In this document: positions 1 to 6,416 of the stretch, piece by piece | How the letters are laid out: each line of letters starts with the position of its first letter | Position numbering within the stretch: position 1 is the first letter of the stretch | Notes under the pieces: generated by a model | Told to the model about the DNA's origin: nothing | The model's database searches: none | The model's input: the letters and a program-made list of their open reading frames with translations, nothing else | Assembly: GCA_964541155.1 (NCBI GenBank) | Contig: CAZIPC010000004.1 | Span: 222,630 to 286,629, forward strand | Source: UBA4416 sp964541155 | GTDB taxonomy: Bacteria > Bacteroidota > Bacteroidia > B-17B0 > Aurantibacillaceae | DNA length: 64,000 nucleotides | Reading direction: 5' to 3' | Position numbers and translations under genes: made by a program

Positions 1-96
1 ACTCCCAGCTGTAGTGCAGGTGCACGTGTAATCTTTTTTGCAAGCAGAAAATAATGTTGCTATAAAGGCAATAGTGATAAGTGATTTATAAGTCAT
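1..96 (-). CDS. Small Cys-rich lipoprotein, paralogue 4 (truncated by window edge)
   Basis: Only the first 32 codons are inside the window; the C-terminus lies to the left. The visible part is a signal peptide ending in SAC, then CKKDYTCTC, the same layout as the three genes to its right. The Cys after the hydrophobic stretch suits lipoprotein signal peptidase, so the product is probably a small membrane-anchored lipoprotein. The function is unknown. It is the last member seen of a tandem family on the minus strand, following the gene at 116-358 after a 19-base gap. Confidence 0.75.
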   Translation of the reverse strand, partial: MTYKSLITIAFIATLFSACKKDYTCTCTTAGS

Positions 97-115
97 GTTT
101 AATATTTTTAATATG

Positions 116-358
116 TTATTTTAATTTACAATCAGTTGTTTGAGTATAGGTTGCTCCATTTGATGTATACTCAGATGTTGTTTTTACACACATTTTTTTA
201 GCATCTTTCTTTTTAGCATCAATAATTGTTACATCAACTACCGAAGCAGTATAACCTGATTCATTAGAAGAATATGTACACTCACATGTTCTATCTTTTT
301 TGCATGATGTTACTCCTAAAGAAACTAATACAGCTAAGCTTAATAATATTTTTTTCAT
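116..358 (-). CDS. Small Cys-rich lipoprotein, paralogue 3
   Basis: Eighty residues. I place the start at the ATG beginning MKKILLSLAV; an in-frame ATG nine codons upstream would put charged residues ahead of an otherwise complete signal peptide. A lipobox-like VTSC is followed by KKDRTCEC, a Thr/Ser-rich middle, and two more Cys (KKMC and TDC) near the C-terminus. The four Cys outside the lipidation site keep their positions in the neighbouring paralogues, so they may form two disulfides or bind a ligand. Predicted to be a periplasmic or surface lipoprotein. I do not recognise a characterised family. It lies 11 bases from the next paralogue (370-639) and is probably cotranscribed with it. 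Confidence 0.8.
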   Translation of the reverse strand: MKKILLSLAVLVSLGVTSCKKDRTCECTYSSNESGYTASVVDVTIIDAKKKDAKKMCVKTTSEYTSNGATYTQTTDCKLK

Positions 359-369
359 AGTTATTTGTT

Positions 370-639
370 TTATTTTAATGTACAAGTTGATTGTGAATTA
401 TAGGTGTATGGTGTACCAAGATAACTATCAGTATAAGTCATTTTCATAGATTGACAATTTGCTTTAGCCGTACCTTTAGATACTTTAGTCATAGTTGTAA
501 CATCAGTGCTTGATTCTGAAGAGGTTTGCCCTAACATAGTATAGGTAGTGGTAGTCGTACAAGTACAAGTACGGTCTTTTTTACAAGACGCTAAGCCTAA
601 AGCAGTTATTGCAAAGCTTAATAAGATTGTTTTTTTCAT
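370..639 (-). CDS. Small Cys-rich lipoprotein, paralogue 2
   Basis: Eighty-nine residues: signal peptide MKKTILLSFAITALGLASC with Cys-19 as the likely lipidation site, then KKDRTCTCTTTTTY, a Thr-rich low-complexity segment, and C-terminal AKANCQS and STCTLK. It has the same Cys pattern as its neighbours (TCxC, then one Cys about 25 residues before the C-terminus, then one at the end) but otherwise diverged sequence, which points to old tandem duplication under selection on the Cys framework. Transcription probably starts in the 640-698 gap, since a terminator ends the upstream gene. Function unknown. Confidence 0.8.
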   Translation of the reverse strand: MKKTILLSFAITALGLASCKKDRTCTCTTTTTYTMLGQTSSESSTDVTTMTKVSKGTAKANCQSMKMTYTDSYLGTPYTYNSQSTCTLK

Positions 640-698
640 AATTTTATTTAAAATGTTTTAGCAAATATATTGTTTTTTTAATAAAAGCTAAAGTGCAT

Positions 699-727
699 AA
701 AAAAAGCCACCTAAATAGGTGGCTTTT
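699..727 (-). terminator. Rho-independent terminator of the 746-979 gene
   Basis: A 12-bp stem (702-713 with 716-727, core AGCCACCTA/TAGGTGGCT) with a two-base loop. On the minus strand it is followed by a run of seven T. It separates the rightmost lipoprotein paralogue from the other three. Confidence 0.85.
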
Positions 728-745
728 AAATTAAAAAAATTAAAA

Positions 746-979
746 TTAGTTTAATTCACAAGTTACTTCTTCTGTAGTTGTACCGCCTGTTAAAGGGTTG
801 GTATAATCTGTTTTGTAACTTAAACATGCAGCTCTTGCATCACCTTTTCTAGCTTTTGTGTATGTGATTTTGCTTACTTCAGTACCTGCAGAAGATTTAC
901 AAGTACATGTTCTGTCTTTTTTGCATGAAGCAAAAGAAATTGCTACTAAAACTGTAGCTAATAATGTAATTTTTTTCAT
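746..979 (-). CDS. Small Cys-rich lipoprotein, paralogue 1
   Basis: Seventy-seven residues. The signal peptide MKKITLLATVLVAISFASC ends in a lipobox-like FASC and is followed by KKDRTCTCKSSAG, then ARAACLS and VTCELN. The fixed CKKDRTCTC block after the predicted cleavage site is the family hallmark. The Lys/Asp just after the lipidated Cys recall surface-export signals of Bacteroidota lipoproteins, but only one acidic residue is present, so surface location is uncertain. It has its own terminator (699-727), so it may be regulated apart from its paralogues. No function can be assigned. Confidence 0.8.
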   Translation of the reverse strand: MKKITLLATVLVAISFASCKKDRTCTCKSSAGTEVSKITYTKARKGDARAACLSYKTDYTNPLTGGTTTEEVTCELN

Positions 980-1065
980 ATTTTTTGGGTTTTCACAAAT
1001 TTATTATTTTTTTATATAAAAGTCAATAATAAAAAACACTTAATCATGTGATTTTTTATTCAGTA

Positions 1066-1650
1066 TTAGCCATGAATCGTTTCTTTTTTTCCGTAATTTT
1101 TTATAATCTCAGATTCATAGCGTAACCATTGTTGCCATCTTTCATCAATATCTTCTACATGACTACCATATTTTCTTGCAAATCCAATAAATAAAGTATA
1201 ATGATTTGCTTCACTTATCATTAATTCTCTGTAAAATGTTTTTAAATCGTTATCATTAATTTGTTCTGATAATAACTTGAATCTTTCACAACTTCGAGCT
1301 TCAATTATTGCTCCAAATAATAAACGGTCAATCAAAACAATTTCTTTTTTATGACCTTTTCTCATAAATTTATATAGCTCACCAACATATTCATCTTTGC
1401 GTTCGAAACCTAATTTCAATCCACGGTCTTTTATTTTTTGATGTACCATTTCAAAATGTGATAATTCTTCCTTTGCTAATTTTACCATTTCTTCTACTAA
1501 ATCGGTATGATAAGGAAACCCAATCATTATAGAAAGGGCATTTGTGGCTGCTTTTTGCTCGCAATAAGCATGATCTGTTAAAATCTCTTCAATGTTTGTT
1601 TCAACAATATTTACCCAACGAGGATCTGTTTCTAATTTTAAGCCTAACAT
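1066..1650 (-). CDS. miaE: tRNA-(ms2io6A37)-hydroxylase (MiaE)
   Basis: A 194-residue non-haem diiron monooxygenase that hydroxylates the isopentenyl group of ms2i6A at position 37 of tRNA. Ferritin-like diiron ligands are visible: DHAYCEQKAA near the N-terminus, EELSHFEMVH, then EARSCERF and SEANHYTLF, spaced as in MiaE. Length and motif order are normal for the family. It stands alone between the lipoproteins and marR, and nothing shows cotranscription. The family is well known; identification rests on motif recognition. Confidence 0.93.
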   Translation of the reverse strand: MLGLKLETDPRWVNIVETNIEEILTDHAYCEQKAATNALSIMIGFPYHTDLVEEMVKLAKEELSHFEMVHQKIKDRGLKLGFERKDEYVGELYKFMRKGHKKEIVLIDRLLFGAIIEARSCERFKLLSEQINDNDLKTFYRELMISEANHYTLFIGFARKYGSHVEDIDERWQQWLRYESEIIKNYGKKETIHG

Positions 1651-1718
1651 AATTTAAATTTATCTTGTAATACAAAATTAAAACTTAATATTAGAGAATA
1701 CTATTTAGATAGATAATT

Positions 1719-2168
1719 TTAATCTCTTAGTTTATCTAATAAATGATTAAGCTCATTAATCTCCTTTAGAGTTAAGGATTTGAATATTTTCTTTGAAGTT
1801 TCGTCGATGTAATCTAATGATTTAAGAAGCTCTAAGCCTTTATCAGTAATAATAACATCCACGCTTCTTCTATCATTAGGGCATTCTTTTCTTACTAGTA
1901 ATTTTTTAGTATTTAATTTGTCCACAATTCTTGATGCATCACTCATTCTATCTAGCATTCTATCTTTAATTAATTTAATGCTGCTTGGATTAGGATGCTG
2001 TCCTCGTAAAATTCGAAGAACGTTATATTGTTGAATGGTAATGCCTGAGTCTTTAAAAAAAGAATCATATTTTGCATTTAACCAGTTGGTTGTATACAAT
2101 AAATTTATCATCAACTTTTGTTCGTTGGATTTAAATTTTTTTTGTTGTATTTCGTTCTCTAAATTCAA
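1719..2168 (-). CDS. MarR-family transcriptional regulator
   Basis: A winged-helix regulator of about 149 residues. Family hallmarks are the INLLYTTNWLNAKY helix, ITIQQYNVLRILRGQ (helix 2), DRMSDASRIVDKL (recognition helix) and the wing PNDRRSVDVIITDKG with its DRR motif. No ATG fits. I chose the TTG at 2166-2168 (MNLENEIQQKKF) because the only other in-frame start, a TTG at 2198, lies in the loop of the terminator at 2180-2210. It follows yceI on the same strand, so read-through of that terminator or a promoter of its own is needed. It probably binds the double palindrome in the yceI promoter (2867-2893). The inducer is unknown. Confidence 0.87.
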   Translation of the reverse strand: MNLENEIQQKKFKSNEQKLMINLLYTTNWLNAKYDSFFKDSGITIQQYNVLRILRGQHPNPSSIKLIKDRMLDRMSDASRIVDKLNTKKLLVRKECPNDRRSVDVIITDKGLELLKSLDYIDETSKKIFKSLTLKEINELNHLLDKLRD

Positions 2169-2179
2169 AAGATGTGTAT

Positions 2180-2210
2180 AAAAAAAGTCCCTAACCAATA
2201 GGTTAGGGAC
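2180..2210 (-). terminator. Terminator between yceI and marR
   Basis: A perfect 10-bp inverted repeat, GTCCCTAACC (2187-2196) and GGTTAGGGAC (2201-2210), with a four-base loop. On the minus strand it is followed by a run of seven T (2180-2186 on plus). It should reduce transcription from yceI into marR, giving more lipocalin-like protein than regulator. Confidence 0.88.
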
Positions 2211-2228
2211 AAAAATAATTATTTTATA

Positions 2229-2825
2229 TTATTTTGCTTTTGTAATCTCAACATTGATGTCTAATCTTACATCTTCACTAACAGCAACTCCGCCAGCTTC
2301 TAAAACAGCATTCCAAGATAAACCAAAATCTTTACGATTTAATTTTCCAACAACTTTAAATGCATAACGCTCCATTCCGTATGGATCTTTTACTATTTTT
2401 GATGCGCCATACGCTGTTAATGTGATAGATTTAGTAACGCCATGCATTGTCAAATCTCCAGTTAATGTGTATGTTCCTTTAATTTTACCAGCTTTCATAG
2501 ATTTACTAACAAAAGTGATTTTTGGATATTTTTCTACATCAAAAAAATCTGCACTTTTTAAATGACCATCTCTTTTTTCATCATCTGTATTAATACTAGC
2601 CGCATCTACAGAAAAGTTAATTTTAGCATCTGTAAAATCCATATCAGATTTAGAAGTTACCTGACCTTCATATATTTTAAATTTACCTTCAGTTTCGCTT
2701 ACCATCATATGAGTAACTGCAAAACCTAATTTACTGTGAGATGCGTCTACATTCCAGTTTGTTTGTGCTTTAGCACTTAAAGAGATAGCTGCTACAGCTA
2801 CTAATGTTTTAAAAGTTGTTTTCAT
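2229..2825 (-). CDS. YceI-family periplasmic polyisoprenoid-binding protein
   Basis: 198 residues with a Sec signal peptide ending AKAQ. The mature protein has the YceI layout: WNVDASHSKLGFAVTHM at the start, GKFKIYEGQVTS, DGHLKSADFFDVEKYP, GDLTMHGVTKSITL and a C-terminal strand ending in VEITKAK. The family is a small lipocalin-like barrel that holds a long isoprenoid chain in the periplasm. The physiological role varies and is mostly unsettled. Its promoter region carries two ATGTTnnAACAT sites, so I infer repression by the adjacent MarR protein, perhaps relieved by a lipid-like or phenolic compound. Confidence 0.92.
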   Translation of the reverse strand: MKTTFKTLVAVAAISLSAKAQTNWNVDASHSKLGFAVTHMMVSETEGKFKIYEGQVTSKSDMDFTDAKINFSVDAASINTDDEKRDGHLKSADFFDVEKYPKITFVSKSMKAGKIKGTYTLTGDLTMHGVTKSITLTAYGASKIVKDPYGMERYAFKVVGKLNRKDFGLSWNAVLEAGGVAVSEDVRLDINVEITKAK

Positions 2826-2859
2826 AAATATTGTTTTAAAGATTAAAAATTATTGATTG

Positions 2860-2893
2860 CAAATATATGTTATAACATTTAATGTTACAACAT
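2860..2893 (-). promoter_or_regulatory. yceI promoter with double MarR-type operator
   Basis: Reading the minus strand, a -7 element TATATTTG (2860-2867) lies 35 bases from the yceI start, with a TTG about 20 bases upstream. Two palindromes, ATGTTATAACAT (2867-2878, perfect) and ATGTTACAACAT (2882-2893, arms perfect), fill the space between and touch the -7 element. Their centres are 15 bp apart. A protein bound there would block RNA polymerase. Assignment to the MarR gene at 1719-2168 is inference from proximity and site type. Confidence 0.75.
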
Positions 2894-2987
2894 TTAATTT
2901 CAAATTTTTGTTAAATTATTTATAATAATATATCCCAATAACTTTTGTTTTGAGTTAAAAAAATATTTAAAAATTAACAAATTCTAC

Positions 2988-2995
2988 TATCTTTG
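2988..2995 (+). promoter_or_regulatory. Probable thrS promoter, -7 element
   Basis: TATCTTTG matches the Bacteroidota -7 consensus TAnnTTTG. No convincing -33 TTG is seen at normal spacing. Transcription would begin near 3001-3003, so the leader would contain little more than the hairpin at 3012-3028. Confidence 0.6.
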
Positions 2996-3011
2996 TTTCC
3001 CTAAATTAAAA

Positions 3012-3028
3012 CCCACGTTGTAAGTGGG
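3012..3028 (+). promoter_or_regulatory. thrS leader hairpin resembling the tRNA-Thr anticodon arm
   Basis: A 5-bp stem CCCAC/GTGGG closes a 7-base loop GTTGTAA, the exact geometry of a tRNA anticodon arm. In tRNA numbering the loop reads G32 U33 U34 G35 U36 A37 A38: conserved U33, anticodon UGU (threonine, codon ACA) and A37. The 3' strand runs into the ribosome binding site (GGGAG, 3026-3030) 8 bases before the thrS ATG. In E. coli, ThrRS represses its own translation by binding a tRNA-Thr-like hairpin in its leader. I infer the same control here. Confidence 0.7.
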
Positions 3029-3038
3029 AGAAAGTCAT

Positions 3039-4988
3039 ATGATAAAAATAACTCTACCGGATGGTTCTGTTCGCGAATATCAAAAAGGAACCACCTCTAT
3101 GCAAGTAGCACAGAGTATTAGCGAAGGATTAGCAAGAAATGTTTTAGCTGCTAAGCTTAACAACGAAGTTGTAGATGCAAGTAAACCTATAACTACTGAT
3201 TCAACTTTAAGTTTATTAACCTGGAATGATACAGAAGGTAAAAATACATTATGGCATTCGTCTGCACATTTATTAGCTGAGGCATTGGAAGCATTATATC
3301 CAGGTGTTAAATTTTGGGTTGGTCCGCCATTAGAAAATGGATTTTACTATGATGTAGATTTAAATGGACAGACATTAACTCCTGCTGATTTTGAAAAGAT
3401 TGAAGCTAAAATGTTAGAATTAGCTAGGCAAAACAATGTTTACAAGCGTATTGATATTACTAAAGCAGAAGCTATAAAATATTTTGCAGATAAAGGAGAT
3501 GAGTATAAATTAGATTTATTAGAACGCCTTGAAGACGGAACTATTTCTTTATATAATCAAGGTAATTTTACTGATTTATGCAGAGGGCCTCATATTCCTA
3601 ATACAGGATTTATAAAGGCTGTAAAAGTTTTAAATATAGCAGGAGCTTATTGGAAAGGCGATGAAAAAAATAAAATGTTAACTCGTATTTATGGAATTGC
3701 ATTTCCAAAAGACAAAGAGTTAAAGGATTATCTAGTTTTATTGGAAGAGGCAAAAAAACGTGATCACAGAAAATTAGGAAAAGAATTAGAATTATTTACC
3801 TTTTCCGAAAAAGTAGGGTTAGGTTTACCACTATGGTTACCTAAAGGAGCAATGTTAAGAGAACGATTAATTCAGTTTTTACAAAAAGCACAATTAAAGG
3901 CTGGTTATTTACCTGTAGTAACCCCTCATATTGCTCAAAAGGAGCTATATGTTTGTTCTGGACACTATGAAAAATACGGAGCAGATTCCTTTCAGCCAAT
4001 TAGAACACCTCATGAAGGAGAAGAGTTTTACTTAAAACCAATGAATTGTCCACATCATTGTGAAATTTATAAATCATCCCCAAAATCATATAAAGATTTA
4101 CCACAGCGATACGCTGAGTTTGGTACAGTATATCGTTATGAGCAAAAAGGAGAACTGCATGGTTTAACACGTGTAAGAGGCTTTACTCAAGATGACGCAC
4201 ATTTATTTGTTCGTCCAGACCAAGTAAAAGAAGAATTTTTGAAAGTAATTGATTTGGTTTTGTATGTTTTTAATGCTTTAGATTTTAAAGATTATACGGC
4301 TCAAATATCTTTAAGAGATCCTGATAATAAAGCGAAATACATTGGAACTGATGAAAATTGGGCATTAGCAGAACAAGCGATTATTGAATCCGCTGCAGAA
4401 AAAGGCTTAAGAACAGTTGTAGAGACTGGAGAGGCAGCTTTTTATGGTCCAAAATTAGATTTTATGGTAAAAGATGCCTTAGGCCGTAAATGGCAATTAG
4501 GAACAATCCAAGTAGATTATAATTTACCAGAGCGATTTGAATTAGAATATACAGGTTCAGACAATCAAAAGCATCGCCCTGTAATGATTCATAGAGCTCC
4601 ATTTGGTTCTTTAGAGCGATTTATAGCTGTTTTAATTGAGCATTGTGGAGGAAATTTTCCATTATGGTTAACGCCAGATCAATACGCTATTTTGCCTATT
4701 AGCGAAAAATATAACGATTATGCAAAAAAAGTTTCAGAATTATTAAATATTTCCGATATTCGCGGCCTTGTTGATGAGAGAAACGAAAAAATTGGGAAGA
4801 AAATTCGCGACAACGAAGTAAATAAAATACCGTTTATGCTTGTTGTTGGTGAGAAAGAGGCTGAAGAAGGAACCGTTGCAGTAAGAGAACATGGAAAAGG
4901 AGATATAGGCACAATGACTATAGAAGACTTTGCAAAACTCGTGCAAACAACAATAGATAATGATTTTAAACAAAAAATAAATAAGTAA
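3039..4988 (+). CDS. thrS: Threonyl-tRNA synthetase
   Basis: A class II aminoacyl-tRNA synthetase of 649 residues charging tRNA-Thr. Visible in order: TGS domain (MIKITLPDGSVREY onwards), editing domain with HSSAHLLAEAL and the zinc-type CRGPHIPNTG, motif 2 around YRYEQKGELHGLTRVRGF, catalytic zinc ligands in MNCPHHCE, motif 3 in HRAPFGSLERF, and a C-terminal anticodon-binding domain. I chose ATG 3039, which has GGGAG 8 bases upstream; a GTG at 3024 in the same frame would sit inside the leader hairpin. First gene of thrS-infC-rpmI-rplT, and probably autoregulated through the hairpin at 3012-3028. Confidence 0.97.
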   Translation: MIKITLPDGSVREYQKGTTSMQVAQSISEGLARNVLAAKLNNEVVDASKPITTDSTLSLLTWNDTEGKNTLWHSSAHLLAEALEALYPGVKFWVGPPLENGFYYDVDLNGQTLTPADFEKIEAKMLELARQNNVYKRIDITKAEAIKYFADKGDEYKLDLLERLEDGTISLYNQGNFTDLCRGPHIPNTGFIKAVKVLNIAGAYWKGDEKNKMLTRIYGIAFPKDKELKDYLVLLEEAKKRDHRKLGKELELFTFSEKVGLGLPLWLPKGAMLRERLIQFLQKAQLKAGYLPVVTPHIAQKELYVCSGHYEKYGADSFQPIRTPHEGEEFYLKPMNCPHHCEIYKSSPKSYKDLPQRYAEFGTVYRYEQKGELHGLTRVRGFTQDDAHLFVRPDQVKEEFLKVIDLVLYVFNALDFKDYTAQISLRDPDNKAKYIGTDENWALAEQAIIESAAEKGLRTVVETGEAAFYGPKLDFMVKDALGRKWQLGTIQVDYNLPERFELEYTGSDNQKHRPVMIHRAPFGSLERFIAVLIEHCGGNFPLWLTPDQYAILPISEKYNDYAKKVSELLNISDIRGLVDERNEKIGKKIRDNEVNKIPFMLVVGEKEAEEGTVAVREHGKGDIGTMTIEDFAKLVQTTIDNDFKQKINK

Positions 4989-5011
4989 TAATTTAAAAAG
5001 CGGAGGTAGTT

Positions 5012-5668
5012 ATTAGCGTTTTTAAGAAACCAATAAACAACAACAACAAAAATACTGGGCCAGTTAAGCCTGGTGATGTTGAGGCTGGGCAAGCTCAAGC
5101 CGTTAAACGTCCTCGTGGATTAAGGGATGGTTTTAAACGTCCTGGAGTTAGAGAGGATGCACACCGTATTAATAGAAATATTAGAAATACGCCAAAAGTT
5201 CGTGTAGTTGGTGATGATATAGAAGCAGGCGTATACTCTATTGATGAAGCAATTAAAATGGCAGAAGAGTTAGGGGTTGATTTAGTAGAAATTGCACCTA
5301 ATGTAGATCCACCAGTTTGTAAAATTATAGATTACGGTAAGTATTTGTACGAACTAAAAAAGAAAGCTAAAGAAGTAAAAGCTAAAGCATCTAAAGTTGT
5401 TGTAAAGGATATTCGTTTTGGACCACATACTGACGAGCATGATTATCAATTTAAGAAAAATCATGCAATGAAGTTTTTACAAGATGGATGTAAGGTTAAA
5501 GCATTTGTTTTTTTTAGAGGCCGTGAGATTGTATTCAAAGAGCAAGGTACGATATTATTATTACGTTTTGCTTCTGAATTAGAAGAGTGGGGGAAAGCAG
5601 AGCAATTGCCGGTTTTAGAAGGAAAAAAAATGCAAATGGTTTTAGCGCCAAAAAAGGCAGGTAAATAA
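5012..5668 (+). CDS. infC: Translation initiation factor IF-3 with ATT start codon
   Basis: IF-3 of 218 residues, which keeps ribosomal subunits apart and checks start codon and initiator tRNA. The frame opens at ATT 5012, preceded at 5-base spacing by GGAGG (5002-5006), one of the strongest ribosome binding sites in the window. No ATG occurs in frame before 5258, and a start there would remove the N-terminal domain. The open frame gives an N-terminal tail, then RINRNIRNTPKVRVVGDD, DLVEIAPNVDPPVCKIIDYG, and the C-terminal domain with KDIRFGPHTDEHDYQFKK. In E. coli infC also starts with AUU, which lets IF-3 limit its own synthesis; the same logic is likely here. Confidence 0.95.
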   Translation: MSVFKKPINNNNKNTGPVKPGDVEAGQAQAVKRPRGLRDGFKRPGVREDAHRINRNIRNTPKVRVVGDDIEAGVYSIDEAIKMAEELGVDLVEIAPNVDPPVCKIIDYGKYLYELKKKAKEVKAKASKVVVKDIRFGPHTDEHDYQFKKNHAMKFLQDGCKVKAFVFFRGREIVFKEQGTILLLRFASELEEWGKAEQLPVLEGKKMQMVLAPKKAGK

Positions 5669-5720
5669 GCTTAGCATAATTATTATAATAGAGTACTAAC
5701 AAATAAATAAATAACGAAAA

Positions 5721-5915
5721 ATGCCAAAAATGAAAACAAACTCTAGTGCAAAGAAGAGATTCTCTGTAACTGGGACCGGCAAAATTAAAAGAAAACATGC
5801 TTTCAAAAGTCATATTTTGACTAAGAAAACAACAAAAGGAAAACGTGCGTTAACAAAATCAGGCTTAGTACATGAGCGTGATATGAATAACGTAAAGTTT
5901 TTATTATGTATGTAA
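5721..5915 (+). CDS. rpmI: 50S ribosomal protein L35
   Basis: A 64-residue basic protein of the large subunit. It begins MPKMKTNSSAKKRFSVTGTG, the standard L35 start, continues with KIKRKHAFKSHILTKKT, and has normal length. It lies 52 bases after infC and 98 bases before rplT, the gene order found in most bacteria. Confidence 0.97.
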   Translation: MPKMKTNSSAKKRFSVTGTGKIKRKHAFKSHILTKKTTKGKRALTKSGLVHERDMNNVKFLLCM

Positions 5916-5923
5916 TCTTTAAA

Positions 5924-5994
5924 TTAACCCGAGTACAACGGTTATTCAATTAACCAGAAACTACGTTTTAAAAGAGCTAAAAATTAGCCACGTA
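5924..5994 (+). promoter_or_regulatory. Structured spacer before rplT, possible L20 autoregulatory leader
   Basis: The gap between rpmI and rplT can form two mutually exclusive hairpins sharing GGTTA (5940-5944): with TAACC at 5925-5929, or with TAACC at 5951-5955. Next comes a two-part stem TACGT (5962-5966)/ACGTA (5990-5994) enclosing GCTAA/TTAGC (5976-5980/5984-5988). L20 represses its own operon in E. coli and Bacillus by binding leader RNA that resembles its 23S site. Whether this element does so is inference. Confidence 0.45.
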
Positions 5995-6013
5995 AAATCA
6001 AAAAATTAAAAAA

Positions 6014-6358
6014 ATGCCACGTTCAGTAAATCACGTAGCGAGTAGAGCTCGCAGAAAAAAAATCCTTAATTTAACTAAAGGTTATTGGGGTGCTAGAGGT
6101 AATGTTTGGACAATTGCTAAAAACACTCTAGAAAAAGGTTTAACTTATGCTTACCGCGATCGTAAAAACAAAAAACGCACTATGCGTTCATTGTGGATAC
6201 AACGTATTAATGCTGGTGTTCGTCAGTATGGTATGAGTTATAGTGAGTTTATCGGTAAGGTAAATGCTAAAAACATTAATTTAAATCGTAAGGTTTTAGC
6301 TGATTTAGCGATGAATCATCCAGAGGCTTTTAAGGCTATTATTGATCAAGTAAAATAA
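6014..6358 (+). CDS. rplT: 50S ribosomal protein L20
   Basis: A 114-residue assembly-initiating protein of the large subunit. The start MPRSVNHVASRARRKKIL, the GYWGARGNVWTIAKN block, RKNKKRTMRSLWIQRINA and SYSEFIGKVN are canonical. It ends the thrS operon, followed 20 bases later by a strong terminator. In other bacteria it also represses its own operon; see the structured spacer upstream. Confidence 0.97.
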   Translation: MPRSVNHVASRARRKKILNLTKGYWGARGNVWTIAKNTLEKGLTYAYRDRKNKKRTMRSLWIQRINAGVRQYGMSYSEFIGKVNAKNINLNRKVLADLAMNHPEAFKAIIDQVK

Positions 6359-6378
6359 TTGATTTATAAAAACAATAA

Positions 6379-6410
6379 AAAACGCTTACACTTTTGTAAG
6401 CGTTTTTTTT
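6379..6410. terminator. Bidirectional terminator between rplT and the 6417-8414 operon
   Basis: Stem AACGCTTACA (6381-6390) and TGTAAGCGTT (6395-6404), loop CTTT, extended by A/T pairs. There is a T run on the plus strand (to 6410) and an A run on the left, so it can stop both convergent transcripts. Confidence 0.9.
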
Positions 6411-6416
6411 ATAGAG

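Noticed and set aside
3024..3038. GTG at 3024 as the thrS start
   Set aside because: It lies in the stem of the leader hairpin; the ATG at 3039 has a well-spaced GGGAG and gives the standard ThrRS N-terminus.
4718..5098. 126-codon frame antisense to the end of thrS and infC
   Set aside because: Entirely opposite conserved coding sequence of thrS and the N-terminus of IF-3; hydrophobic Phe/Ser-rich composition is the usual antisense product.
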